Source of the DNA: Alopecurus myosuroides
Lineage: Eukaryota; Streptophyta; Magnoliopsida; Poales; Poaceae
DNA: 64,000 nt
Assembly: GCA_028641055.1 (NCBI GenBank)
Contig: CM054062.1
Coordinates: forward strand, 183,891,958-183,955,957
Direction of reading: 5' to 3'
Position 1 is the first letter of the stretch; each line of letters opens with the position of its first letter. Positions 23,235 through 34,159 of the stretch are shown here, one piece after another. The notes beneath the pieces are model-generated. The model had not been told where the DNA came from, did not search any database, and saw only the letters and a program-made list of their open reading frames with translations. The position numbers were made by a program, and so were the translations under genes.

Positions 23235-24262
23235 TCAAGGCCTTCTACTGCCTTCCTTCTCAGATCAATTCTCGGTGACTTCGATGTTGCCACTAGGCTT
23301 AATGCCAACTTCCACAATATTATTTTCATCCCTATGAATTTCAACCTACCCGTGTCTCTTGATATGGCATCACGTCTAGCATCTATGTCTCTTCTTTTCC
23401 GCGAACCTATCTAGGCTTACTGTTGTCTCCCCACAAGCTACCCTATTCGGCCTTTCCCCCATCTCCGACAGAAGCAATTCATATATATGTGGTTGGTGTG
23501 CTTCTCTCCTCGATAAGGGTGTCAGGTTAGCACTCATCTCCGTGGTTCTCGACTGTCTCCCCGCCTATTTTATGATGTCATTTATCCTTTCTAAGTGGAG
23601 CATAGAGAAAGCAAAAAAAAATGACGCTCCTTCTTTTCAGTGAGGATATGTGCATCATGCCCAATGCCTTGTTTCTTGGGATAAATTTTGCATTTCTAAG
23701 GGCGTTAGAAACATTGAAGCTCAAAATAATTGGCTTATGACCAAACTTGCTTGCAAGTTTGTGCATGATTTGAACCTCCTCTAAAGGAATTGGCGTTTGT
23801 TTTACTCACCCTTTCCCATAAACCACGCCCCAAACACCTCCCATTTCCACCATAATTAAAAAGAAGTTTAAGACCCTTCACAACACTTCTCAGACATATG
23901 TTGTCAATGGTCGAAGCATTTTCTTCTGGCTGGATAGATGGTTGCTCCTTGATCCTCTTGCTACGAGTTCCCTTCCTTATACTCTCACCACCTTAACATT
24001 ATGCTTATTTCTACTCAATGTTGCAAGGTAGGATCGATACTTACGCACGGAATGGACCAACCTGGGTTGCTGTCAGTGAGATGGTGTCGATTTTGTTACT
24101 TATTATATGGTGTTACTCTCAATTAGCCATTGGACGTGGGGAGCGATTGGATGGTGGTAGTTTCTCCTCATGTGGAGTGTACGCTGTCATGTTCTCCTAC
24201 CTGCAAGATGACAAGTTGGACATTGTTTGGGATTCCTTCGTTCGACACAAAGTCAAGACGGG
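23235..24262 (+). pseudogene. LINE reverse transcriptase 3' part, decayed
   Basis: Translated in pieces, the plus strand gives GVRLALISVVLDCLPAYFM near 23520, then NIEAQNNWLMTKLACKF near 23705 and a WLDRW-like stretch near 23930. These match the thumb and C-terminal (zf-RVT-type) part of plant L1-clade ORF2 proteins. Several stops and frameshifts make it non-functional. The right end is cut by the LTR that begins about 24275. Confidence 0.75.
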
Positions 24263-24274
24263 TCATATTTTTCT

Positions 24275-24628
24275 GTCACGTACACGGAGTCCGGTGCAGA
24301 CCCGGAGGGGGCACCGAGGCGGCCACACCATAGGGTGGCGCCCCCCTTGGCCGCACCACCACGTGGTGTGGTCCCCTCAGGCGCTCACCGACATCGCCCT
24401 TTCGCCTATTTAATGTCTTCCTCGGGAAAACCCTAAACACCCGAGCCTCCATCCACGAAAAGTTTCGTAGCCGCTGCCGTCATCAACCCTAGTTCGGGAG
24501 GGTTCTGAAGCTCTCCCCGGCACCCTACCGGGAGAAGAAATCGTCACCGGAGGGCTCTACATCACCATGCCTGCCTCCGGAGTGACGCGTGAGTAGTTCA
24601 TCGTTGGACTACGGACCCATAGCAGTAG
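24275..24628 (+). mobile_element. LTR, left part, split by the Tat insertion
   Basis: This is homologous, in the opposite orientation, to the GC-rich middle of the LTR at 240-1866: shared words include GCGGCCACACCATAGGG, ATCGCCCTTTCGCCTATTTA and GGACTACGG..CCATAGCAGTAG. The LTR's first about 250 bp are missing at the LINE junction. It resumes at 35264 after the Tat element, whose 5-bp target site AGTAG is at 24624-24628. Confidence 0.8.
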
Positions 24629-25105
24629 TGACGGGGGGATACTAACCCGGTATGCCAGGCTCCGGGAAGTAACCCGGCCCAAAGGATGGTGTGCAGGATC
24701 CGATTAATGATAAAGATGTTTGTGGAGGCCCAAGTTCAGGGGCCTAGTGACCCGGATTAGGGGTGTTGTAAAGGAAAGTTAGAGTTAGCACGCCGTGTCT
24801 GGGTAGGACCCGGGTGTGCCTTGTAGAAAAAGCTAGGGGGTACGGGTGTTATATAAACCGACCCCCGGGTATAGTTTGGGACAGAGACCTAAGAATCCTA
24901 GCAATATTGGGTGGTATCGAGTATCCAGTGTAAACCCTAATCGAGTTATTGTATCGAGAATAGAGATCCGGCGACTTCGATTGCCGGCTGTCAGATCAAG
25001 TTGCATCATGTCTTCCTTTGAGCTAAACCCTCTCCCGAACGCCTGTGTCGACTTGCCCCAAGATCAGTTACCCCTGGTAACATCTGCCGTGATTATCCCA
25101 CGACA
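24629..25105 (+). mobile_element. 5' LTR of the Tat element
   Basis: Begins TGACGGGGGGATAC and ends CCCACGACA. A TATA box (TATATAAA) is at 24850-24857. The ATG that opens the pol frame (25008) lies inside this LTR, in the U5 part, and the frame runs through the LTR end and primer site. By eye it has no difference from the 3' LTR. Confidence 0.95.
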
Positions 25106-28100
25106 GTTGGCGCCCACCGTGGGGCCTGCGTCCAAAGGTGTCTACATCACGGGAGAAGCTCGGAAGGGCATGGAGAATCTTGTCATTGGCGAAATCTACA
25201 TCGACCATGAAGAAGAAAAGTTGGTGGACGATCCCGGCTGGGGGCCAGAATCGGATCACCTCGAGTCCGGATTTATATTGACGGTCGGCCGGATCAATAT
25301 CTTCGTCGACACGGTACGAACGACTAACTTAAAAGGACAATATCATGTGCATACTACAGGAACTTCTAGCAGGAACAAAGAGACATCAAAGCAAGCGGCA
25401 AATTCGGTTTCATCAGCCGCGCCAGGATATCTTAGGTGGGCAGAACAAGAGATAACGTGGAGTAGAAGAGACCATCCGGAAAAGGTGGAGCGTCCAGGAG
25501 TCTTGGCGTTGGTGGTTGCTCCACAGGTTAATGGTTACGAGCTGAAGAAGGTCCTGATGGATGGTGGAAGTAGCATCAACATCCTTTATTGGGAGACCTT
25601 CTTACGGATGAGTCTCAAAGAGTCCCAGCTGCAGAAAAGTTCAACAATCTTTCACGGGATCGTACCGGGTCACTCGGCGAGCCCCGAGGGGAAGATCACC
25701 TTGGAAGTTGCTTTTGGGGAATCGACGGATAATTATCGAGTGGAGTGGCTCACGTTCGAGGTGGTCAAGTTGCGCAGCCCTTACCACGCGCTGTTGGGGA
25801 GGCCGGCTTACGCCCAATTCATGGCTAGGCCGTGCTACGTGTATTTGCAGCTGAAAATCCCGGGTCCTAAACGGACCATCACTATACATGGGAACCGGGA
25901 TATAGCGGCCGAGTGCGACGAAGGAGATTCAGTCATGGCCGAGCAGGCATGCAGGAAGGAAGAGCTCGAATATTACCGATCTCAAGTAAACCCGGACGAT
26001 AGAACAGCCTTGAAAAAGCCGAATACTGAGGATGAGAGAGCAAAATTCAAGGCGGCGCAAGACACCAAGAAGATAGATTTTGTCGAAGGGGATTCTACTA
26101 AGCAGTTTACCATAGGGTCTAACCTGGGAAAAGAGCAGGAGGGAGCGCTCGTGGAGTTCATTCGCGCGAATGCAGATGTGTTTGCCTGGACACCCAGCGA
26201 CATGCCGGGTATCCCTACAGAATTGGCTGAGCACAGTTTGCATGTGGATCCCAAGTCCAGGCCCGTGAAACAAGGTTTGAGGAAAATGAACGAGGAAAGA
26301 AGGAAAGCTATAGGTGAAGAAATCGCTCGGCTACTGGCAGCCGGCTTTATCATGGAAGTATTTCACCCGGATTGGTTGGCTAACCCGGTTCTGGTGATGA
26401 AAAAGACCAACGAGTGGAGGATGTGCATTGACTTCACTAGTCTTAACAAGCATTGCCCAAAGGATCCGTTCGCGCTCCCCAGGATAGATCAGATTATAGA
26501 CGCAGTAGCTGGAAGCGATCTGTTATGCTTCCTGGATGCATATTCCGGGTATCATCAGATTAAGCTCAAAAGGGAGGATTGGGAGAAAACATCATTCATA
26601 ACCCCGTTTGGGGCCTTTTGTTATAAAACTATGACATTTGGGTTGAAGAACGCTGGCGCGACTTACCAACGGTGTATTCAAAAGTGCTTTGAGGACCAGA
26701 TCGGACGTAACGTCCATGCTTATGTGGATGACGTGGTCATCAAGACCAGGAAGGCGGAGACATTTATCGATGATCTAAAGGAGACATTCAAAAACCTGAG
26801 GAGGTACCAGATGAAGCTTAATCCAACGAAGTGCGTATTCGGAGTTCCGGCTGGGAAACTACTCGGCTTCATAGTTTCCGAGAGAGGAATTGAGGCAAAT
26901 CCAGATAAAATCAAGGCAATCCAGAGTTTGAAAAAGCCGGAGAACTTGAAGCATGTTCAAAAGCTCACGGGCTGTGTAGCAGCCTTGAGCCGGTTCATAT
27001 CTAGACTCGGAGAAAAAGCAATATCCTTGTACCGGCTCTTGCGAAAATCGGATAAATTCGTATGGGACGAAGAGGCAGATGAGGCGTTTGAAGCACTAAA
27101 GAAGCAATTATCTGAAGCACCAGTACTAGCGGCGCCGGGTCCTAAAGAGCCTATGTTGCTATACGTGGCAGCTGGCCCCCGAGCCGTTAGCGCTGTGGTG
27201 GTCGTGGAACGCAAAGAGGACGGGAAAGGTTACCCGGTTCAGAGGCCGGTTTATTACGTCAGTGAAGTATTATCAGAAGCGAAGCAGCGCTATCCACATT
27301 GGCAAAAGTTGGTGTTCGGAGTCTTCATGGCCAGCAGGAAGTTGAAGCCGTATTTCCAAGAACATCCTATAACGGTGGTCAGCTCAATACCAATGTCGGA
27401 TATTATCAGAAACTCGGACGCGACGGGAAGAATAGCCAAGTGGGCAATAGAGATGGGAGATTATCACATAAACTACGAACCCAGGTCAGCAATCAAGTCC
27501 CAAGCTTTAATTGATTTCGTTAACGACTGGACACATACAGGTATGGCTACCACAGTTCCAAAATCCGATTCATGGACCATGCACTTCGATGGGTCAAAGC
27601 AATATGAGGGATCAGGAGCTGGAGTAGTGCTGACATCGCCCAAGGGAGACAAATTGAGTTACGTACTGCAAATTCACTTTGATTGCTCAAACAACGTGGC
27701 CGAGTATGAGGCCCTGTTGCATGGTTTAAAGGTAGCCAAGGAGATGAACATTAAAAGAATACGATGCTTCGGAGATTCGGATCTCGTGGTACAACAGGTA
27801 TCGGGAACTTGGGACAGAAAGGATGCAACTATGGCAGCATACCGCAGGGAAGTCGACAGGGTTGCCGGGTGCTTTTCCGGGTATGAGGTGGAGCACATAG
27901 ACAGAAGAAAAAACGAGGCAGCAGACGCACTCGCCAGACTCGGCTCGCGTAGAGAGCCGGTTCCACCTAATGTGTTCCTGGACGAGTTGTGGCGACCATC
28001 AGTTAAAGCCGAGTCTGAGGAAGAACTGGCAAATCAAGACCCGGATTTGGAGTACGTGGCCACAGTACACGCCATCCCCGAGTGGACAGAGCCATACCTG

Positions 28101-28475
28101 GCCTACCTATCACGGGGCGAGTTACCAGAACAGGAGGTATTAGCAAGACAAATCATGAGGCGAGCAAAGGGGTATTCTATCATCAATGGAGAATTATACA
28201 AGAGAAGCGCAACAGGAGTCTTCTTGCGCTGCGTAGCGCCGGAAGAAGGCCGACAGATTCTCAAGGAAATACACGAAGGCGACTGCGGGCATCATGCATC
28301 TACAAGGTCTCTGGTGGCTAAAGCTTATCGACACGGATTTTTCTGGCTTACGGCTCTATCGGATGCCGAACGTTTGGTGGCAAGATGTGACGGGTGTCAA
28401 AGGTACGCTCGCCAAACACACGTACCGGCTATGGAATTACGGACCATCCCATTAACTTGGCCATTCGCCGTCTAG
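25008..28475 (+). CDS. Tat-element pol: protease, RT, two RNase H, integrase N-terminus; no gag
   Basis: Open for 1,155 codons from the ATG in the LTR to a TAG at 28473. Residues about 180-215 hold the protease (VLMDGGSSINILY). RT spans about 470-660 with EWRMCIDFTSLN, LDAYSGYHQI, PFGAFCYKTMTFGL and AYVDDVVIKT (catalytic YVDD). A first RNase H follows (about 700-830), then a second, plant-acquired RNase H (about 845-970) with MHFDGSK, NVAEYEALLHGL and GDSDLVVQQV. The integrase zinc finger (H..H..CDGCQRY) is at about 1090-1135. Only about 150 codons separate the start from the protease and none resembles a capsid domain, so gag is deleted. The stop replaces what is a Trp codon in relatives (WPF-V-[W]-G-D). 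Confidence 0.92.
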   Translation: MSSFELNPLPNACVDLPQDQLPLVTSAVIIPRQLAPTVGPASKGVYITGEARKGMENLVIGEIYIDHEEEKLVDDPGWGPESDHLESGFILTVGRINIFVDTVRTTNLKGQYHVHTTGTSSRNKETSKQAANSVSSAAPGYLRWAEQEITWSRRDHPEKVERPGVLALVVAPQVNGYELKKVLMDGGSSINILYWETFLRMSLKESQLQKSSTIFHGIVPGHSASPEGKITLEVAFGESTDNYRVEWLTFEVVKLRSPYHALLGRPAYAQFMARPCYVYLQLKIPGPKRTITIHGNRDIAAECDEGDSVMAEQACRKEELEYYRSQVNPDDRTALKKPNTEDERAKFKAAQDTKKIDFVEGDSTKQFTIGSNLGKEQEGALVEFIRANADVFAWTPSDMPGIPTELAEHSLHVDPKSRPVKQGLRKMNEERRKAIGEEIARLLAAGFIMEVFHPDWLANPVLVMKKTNEWRMCIDFTSLNKHCPKDPFALPRIDQIIDAVAGSDLLCFLDAYSGYHQIKLKREDWEKTSFITPFGAFCYKTMTFGLKNAGATYQRCIQKCFEDQIGRNVHAYVDDVVIKTRKAETFIDDLKETFKNLRRYQMKLNPTKCVFGVPAGKLLGFIVSERGIEANPDKIKAIQSLKKPENLKHVQKLTGCVAALSRFISRLGEKAISLYRLLRKSDKFVWDEEADEAFEALKKQLSEAPVLAAPGPKEPMLLYVAAGPRAVSAVVVVERKEDGKGYPVQRPVYYVSEVLSEAKQRYPHWQKLVFGVFMASRKLKPYFQEHPITVVSSIPMSDIIRNSDATGRIAKWAIEMGDYHINYEPRSAIKSQALIDFVNDWTHTGMATTVPKSDSWTMHFDGSKQYEGSGAGVVLTSPKGDKLSYVLQIHFDCSNNVAEYEALLHGLKVAKEMNIKRIRCFGDSDLVVQQVSGTWDRKDATMAAYRREVDRVAGCFSGYEVEHIDRRKNEAADALARLGSRREPVPPNVFLDELWRPSVKAESEEELANQDPDLEYVATVHAIPEWTEPYLAYLSRGELPEQEVLARQIMRRAKGYSIINGELYKRSATGVFLRCVAPEEGRQILKEIHEGDCGHHASTRSLVAKAYRHGFFWLTALSDAERLVARCDGCQRYARQTHVPAMELRTIPLTWPFAV
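25106..25125 (+). other. Primer binding site of the Tat element
   Basis: GTTGGCGCCCACCGTGGGGC directly follows the LTR's terminal CA. The form is that seen in many grass Tat-lineage elements; which tRNA primes it I cannot say from the site alone. Confidence 0.8.
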
Positions 28476-28478
28476 GGT

Positions 28479-29363
28479 ATGGACATGGTTGGTCCCTTCC
28501 ATATGTCACCATGCAAGAAGACACATCTTTTGGTGGCCATTGACAAGTTTACCAAGTGGGTTGAGGTTATGCCAGTCACTAATTGCGAAGCGGCTACAGC
28601 AGTCAAGTTCCTGAAAAGGATTATCTACCGGTTTGGGTATCCCCACAGCATAATCACCGACAACGGAACTAACATGTCTCTTGGCGAGATGGAGAAATTC
28701 TGTGGCAACAATGGCATCCGGCTTGATGTTGCATCAGTGGCTCACCCGCAGGCCAATGGGCAAGTGGAGAGAGCAAACCAAGAGTTGCTTCGTGGGTTAA
28801 AACCACGGTTGCGAGTCCCCTGTGTTAGGGCTGCTGGTGCATGGGTCGAAGAACTTCCATCTGTGGTTTGGGGCATCAACACTACACCTAACAGATCCAC
28901 TCAGATGACACCCTTCTTCATGGTCTATGGTGCGGAAGCAGTGTTACCAAGTGATATTATTCACGATTCGCCCAGAGTATCAGCTTACGTCGAAGTAGAG
29001 AACGAAAAAACCCGGCAGGACGCCGTAGATATGTTAGAAGAACAAAGAGAGCAAGCCCTGGAAAGATCAGCCATATATCAGCAAGATCTACGGAGGTATC
29101 ATAGCCGGCGTGTGAAGACCCGGGTGTTCCAGGAAGGAGACTTGGTTCTGCGTCTGGTACAGTCAAACGAAGGAAAACACAAATTATCACCACCATGGGA
29201 AGGACCATTTATCATAAGCCGGAACCTACATAACGGATCATATTATTTGATAGATGCAAGGGAAGAGTCGGCTACAGTCAATGACACCGCGCACACCACT
29301 TCATCTATGCAAGAAAGAGATAGACCATGGAACGTGGCTCAGCTGCGTCCGTATTATACTTAG
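28479..29363 (+). CDS. Tat-element integrase core and C-terminus
   Basis: Continues the pol frame one codon after the TAG at 28473-28475. It holds the DDE catalytic triad: D in the opening MDMVGPF, D in TDNGTN, and E in ANGQVERANQEL, followed by WVEELPSVVWGINTTPN and a basic C-terminal domain ending DRPWNVAQLRPYY. The core is otherwise undamaged over 294 codons. With the stop unsuppressed, the zinc finger and catalytic core are on separate products, so integration activity from this copy is doubtful. Readthrough is possible but there is no evidence for it. Confidence 0.9.
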   Translation: MDMVGPFHMSPCKKTHLLVAIDKFTKWVEVMPVTNCEAATAVKFLKRIIYRFGYPHSIITDNGTNMSLGEMEKFCGNNGIRLDVASVAHPQANGQVERANQELLRGLKPRLRVPCVRAAGAWVEELPSVVWGINTTPNRSTQMTPFFMVYGAEAVLPSDIIHDSPRVSAYVEVENEKTRQDAVDMLEEQREQALERSAIYQQDLRRYHSRRVKTRVFQEGDLVLRLVQSNEGKHKLSPPWEGPFIISRNLHNGSYYLIDAREESATVNDTAHTTSSMQERDRPWNVAQLRPYYT

Positions 29364-30467
29364 TAAAGACTATATTGGCAAGTGGAATTGCACGATGTAA
29401 TAGGCAGCAGGTTTTCTGACGTACTCTTTTCCTATCCAGGGAACCTTTGGGGACTGGACGGGTTTTTAATGAGGCGGCTTGCTGACCTACATTTTTCATA
29501 TCAAGTAAAAAGATGGTTATCAAGAAAAGAGATGGTTGTTATCAGTTTTTCATATCAAGTAAAGAGATGGTTATCAAGAAAAGAGATGGTTGTTATCAGG
29601 TTATGTATTCTCAGTACGATGCGTATATCTAGGTCTTGGGGGCTGATCGCTTAAATAGCACAGTTACAAACTCAAAGACCCGGCCATGATGCCTATGAGT
29701 TATAAGGGCCGATTACTCGCAAACGAGTACGGCTACAATCTTATAACCGGACAAAGAAGTCCAAATTTCTTGGCTGCTCTTACTTAAGCTCGATGTGACT
29801 CGCATTAAAGTGGCATGATTTGTTCGCTTATGATGGCAGTTAGTCATGAAACCCGACGGGGATTGGCTGGCTATGTCTTCGTATTGATGTAACAACATGG
29901 TATCCACGCGAAAGCCGGCTTATAGTACAAGACAGTCAAAAGGGTCATCTAAACCACAAGTTATGCAGAGTACAAGGCTGAATAGCTGGAAACTCAATGC
30001 CTATTAAGCATAACTTCAAATCCGATGTGAAACAGCTCATGGATCTTTGTGAAAATAGCAATGAGTATTTTGTTGCCTTTTCAAGATCAAGTGTCCTAGG
30101 CTCGGCAATCCGGGCCCGGTAGCTTGGAATATTAAAAAGAACTGGCTTACTTGTATAGTTGCAAAATCCAAGTATCCGAGTCTTGGGGACTTGGGGACTT
30201 CGAAGCAAAATCCGCTTGTCAATACCCATGAGACCCGGAAATTGAGTTTTCACAAAAGGAGCAATAAATAAAACCAGATATCGAGAACAGATGAGCTTAA
30301 ACTTACAAAGGTCGGAACAGGCATCGAGTATATCAAGGCCTTAGTGTGCATTACAAAATACTGGTGAAAAAATATCAAAGGTGCACAGGCGCACCACCTA
30401 AAGAATGACTGTTTCAAAAAGTATGTCGACCGACTGACGCTTAAGAAGAGGCATCAGAAACCATATA
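29364..30467 (+). other. Non-coding spacer of the Tat element with a 54-bp tandem repeat
   Basis: Lies between the sense pol gene and the 3' end of the antisense gene. A two-copy direct repeat occupies 29492-29545 and 29546-29599 (TTTTTCATATCAAGTAAA, then AGATGGTTATCAAGAAAAG, then AGATGGTTGTTATCAG). Several words such as CTTGGGGACTTGGGGACTT near 30184 recur in Tat-lineage spacers and LTR borders. No coding potential is supported. Confidence 0.7.
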
Positions 30468-33400
30468 TCACTCGGCGCCCATCTTGGCCTTACCCTTGCC
30501 ATCATTGGTGGTAGCAGCAACACCCGGATCGGCGGCCCCAGCCCCCGCAGGGGGCGGAACGACTGATGTTGAGGCAGCAGGAGCAGAGCCAGCTTCAGCT
30601 TGTTTCTTGGCAGCCTCCGCCCTTATCGCAGCAGCTTCCTCCTTCCACCGAGCCATCATGTCATATGGTTCGGGAAGATCTGACTTAATTGCCACACCAG
30701 TAGCATCATAAGCGGGGACAAGAGTATTGACGTCCAGTTCATCAGCGATCACGCTAGCCGGGTAACGAACCTCTTTCTGCACAGCCTGAAAATCTTCCCG
30801 CGAGAATTTTGAACCATCAAGCTTGAATTCGGGGAAGCCGCCCATGAGTTTTGCCAGATCGAGCTTGGGGAAGTAAGCCTTAGCGAGTGATAGCCCCCGG
30901 GTCATTCCAACTCGGCAGGACGAGCGCTTCCAGTGCCAAATCCACTCAGGAATCGTGGAAAAGGCGTCCAGCATCCTCTTCAGGTCAACATGTCCCCTAC
31001 CTGGCCACCGTAACTCTTCCAAGATCCATCTGGTTCCGGCACACAGCTGCCGGATAACATTCTTCATGGTCTTCAGCTTGGCAATATCATCCTCATCCGG
31101 CATGGTTTCGTCCGGGCCTGGAGTAAAATGAATATATAAGCTAAGCATTTTTTGCTGTTGGTCAAAAGGATAAACCCGGAGAAGGAAGCATACCAAGCAA
31201 AGAACGATAGGTATCAGAAATTTCGACAGAAAGGCTTGTCAGGTCGTCTTCGGCTCGGTGAGCCCTTCTCCGGTACTTCTTCATTAATTGCCTATTCCTT
31301 CTGGCTTCAGTCTCGGCCGCTTCGCGTAAAGATATCTCTTTTTCAATGAGCTTGGTGGCGTCTGCAAGTTTCTCCTCATATTGAGTCACGAAAGACTGAG
31401 TGGATGTTAAAAAGTGATTAGTCGGATAGAAGAGAACGGTTATCAGTCATTGGTATAATAAAAGTACCGAGCAAGTCATGAATGAACTCCCTCGGAACTT
31501 GGGGACTGGGTAAAGGTACAAGTAACATTAATCAAACTTACCTCGTGTTTGGTTATCAAAGACCCCAAGATATTTTCCTCGTTAGCCCTTAAGGCGCGCA
31601 GGGTCTCTAGCATCTGGGCAAAAGTTAACTCCTCGGAGCGAGTCCCGGAAGAGCCGGCAGTTTGATCATCTGGTAGGGGGGTTCCCCTTGCATTTGGAGT
31701 GGAGACCCGGACAGTTTGAGTGTCCGGGTTGGGAGGGCCCATCTTTGTATCTAGAATTTCTATCTCTTCGTCTACTGGTTCCGATAAGGAAGGAGATCCG
31801 ACGGTTTGGGAAAGTGGATTGTTCGGGGGGCCTTGTTCCCGGTTAGTGGCCGCATCAGCACCAGTTGCGGCGTCGTCAGTCGGCTTCTTCACCTGGAGGT
31901 TATCCGTCTCTGTGTTTTCCGGGTCACTGACGGTGACCTGAGCACTGAAAGAAAGATGAAAAAAGGCAGTTATTGATGATGATGGTGTCTCGGATGAAAG
32001 TTCGCTAGAGGCAAAAAGAAATAGTAAGGCAAGAACTTACCCGGCATTTACGGTGTAATCCGATGGGAGCTCGCCACTTGAAGTAGACGAGGTATTCGCA
32101 GGAACCACTAATGGAACCCGGAATTGCCCGGCACGTGGGTGGTTAGGAGAAGGGTGGCGCTGAGGAGAGTTGGAAGAACGAGATGGAGGAGCACTGCCAC
32201 GAGGGACTAAAGGGGCGGAGATGCCCGGGTTAAGGGGATCTTCACCCGGGGAGCTCCGAGTTACCCTGCGCTTGGCGGGGAAAGATTCCTTCAAGCACGG
32301 CGAATTTGACAATTGATGGTTAAGTCTTCGCATGGCGTCAAAGGAGTAAGATTCAAAAGATAGTGAGGAAAAAGGAACCTTGGATACTGTCCTCCTGCTT
32401 TTCCTCTTGGCCCCGGCTGTTGCCTCTGGGTCAGACTCGGTTCTCTCCGGGTCATCCTCGTTGTTTCCATCCTCGTCCTCCAGCCCTGCGAGTCAGATGT
32501 GTATTCATTGGGAAAAAGACAGACGAAAGGAAAGTAATACAAGCAAAAGTATGCAGATCCTGGGTGAGTACCTTCGCTGTCGTCAGTCGTCTCGTCCTCC
32601 TCTTCCGGGTCTCTGGAGGGGGGGAGTGGGTCCACTCTCCAGAAGGGGTCATCAGCCTAAAGTAAAAAGATAAAGTTAAGGTTTAGAAGCAGTATCGAGT
32701 TGAAATGTGGAGACAAATTATGAGTGCCGGGTATTACCGTTGGAGCTGGATTTTCCCGAGTAAACGGAGGTAACCCGGAGATGCCCTTTATCACCTCCAG
32801 CTTCTCTGCCAAGAGGCTCTTGATGGTCTTGATAGTATCACCGGTCGCAAAGCTTTTGGAGGAATAGCGAAGTGCATCTGTAGTGTGACCCGAATACTCG
32901 CACATCAATTTGGTGCGGATGGAATTAGGTTGGATTCGGAAGTCGACCCATGTCTTTATCAAATTGAGCCCTAGGAGGCCTTGGGCTGAGAGAATGGCTA
33001 TTTTGGCTAGTGAAGGAAGGATTGCTTCCCTGTCCGAGTCTGGTGCGAAGGCACTGAAAGACTCGGAGGGTTTGAGGGGGGTCTCTGAGTAACCCGGCAG
33101 CTTCTTTTCGCTGTCGGAGGAGGTATCGCGGCAATAAAAAAAGGATAACTGCCAATGTTTGGCACATGATTGCAGGTTGAGGGTTGGCATTAAAGAATTC
33201 CTACGGCGTTGGATGGATACCCCGCCGCAAGTGAGAAGCGCCCCGTCGCCGCTTTCGCGGCACGGTTTGCATTGGAATAATTCAGTGAAAAGAGTCAGGT
33301 TTGGTGGCATGCACAAATACGACTCAGATAGAACTATGAAGTGGGAGATGTTCAACATGGAGTTAGGCCCTATGTCGAACACCCGGAGTCCGTAGTGATC

Positions 33401-33667
33401 TAAGACCTCCCTAAAGAAGGGGTGACCCGGAGGGCGAAATCCTCGGGTCACGTGCTCTACAAAGCAGATTACCTCGCCTTCTGCGGGAGTGGGACGAGTT
33501 TCGTTACCTGGCACCCTCCAGTGGATGTCTTTCTGAGAGGGGAGGGTGCCTAACTCGGTTAGTTCGTCCAACTTGGCCTTAGTGGTTGTGGAGCGCCCCC
33601 AATTGGCGGATATGGCTTGGGTGGTCTTTGCTTGAGCAGGATGTTTTCCTTGTCGCTTGGGAGCCAT
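30468..33667 (-). CDS. Six-exon antisense gene carried by the Tat element (about 904 aa)
   Basis: Exons on the minus strand: 33667-32738, 32656-32572, 32485-32041, 31944-31542, 31395-31194, 31117-30468. Every intron has GT...AG borders and the frame is kept across all five joins (phases 0, 1, 2, 0, 1) to a stop at 30468. Exon 1 encodes the putative gypsy-type transposon domain (about residues 40-200) with FVEHVTRGFRPPG and the LDHYGLRVFDI stretch; family members of this type are known as the antisense ORF of Grande and RIRE2 class elements. Exons 2-4 are acidic and low-complexity. Exon 5 is a strong coiled-coil candidate (EEKLADATKLIEKEISL). Exon 6 is helical with an Ala/Pro-rich basic tail. 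The biochemical role of this protein family is not known. Exon borders are my prediction, not transcript-supported. Confidence 0.8.
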
Positions 33668-33676
33668 GGGGTCAGC

Positions 33677-33861
33677 CTGCGAAACACAAAAAGAAAAAGA
33701 TGTATGAAATAAGACCCGGGAAAGTTGAAATATCCGAGTATAAGGTATCAAGAAGGTACGAAGCTGAGAACTGTCCGGGTATTGAGCACACTTGTGGAAA
33801 TTATTGGTCACTTACGTAGGAAAAGGTGTTTGGGGATGACGGATGGTTGCCCATATTTATA
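33677..33861 (-). promoter_or_regulatory. Proximal TATA box and 5'UTR intron of the antisense gene
   Basis: On the minus strand GGTATAAATATGGG (TATAAATA at 33861-33854) is followed by a donor CTAC|GTAAGTG at 33815 and an acceptor TTTCGCAG at 33677, nine nucleotides before the ATG at 33667. The first exon from this TATA would be very short, so a more distant start is also plausible. Confidence 0.5.
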
Positions 33862-34159
33862 CCGCAAATGAAATAGCTGGAAAAGGAGGGTTTTCCGGGT
33901 GTTAATGCAATAAGCGGAAAACAGCGGAGGAGCGGATCTAGATGGAAAGGTTCGCGGGTGGCTTTTAAGTAAAATTGGTGATCAGTAATGGTTGAAGGAT
34001 CATTTGTGACTATCAGGCAGGCAATTAAAGGGGTTGGCGAGCATTGAATCGATCTAATCTGGTGCAATCGGACAAGTAACTCGCGGGATGACCTAGATCT
34101 AATCTTGGATGGATTAAAAGCTGCGGGGCTGAATTAATTGGTTGCGAAGGGCTTACCGA

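Noticed and set aside
25641..28321. Minor frames on both strands within pol of the Tat element.
   Set aside because: They overlap an unbroken frame with full RT and RNase H motifs and contain no domains.
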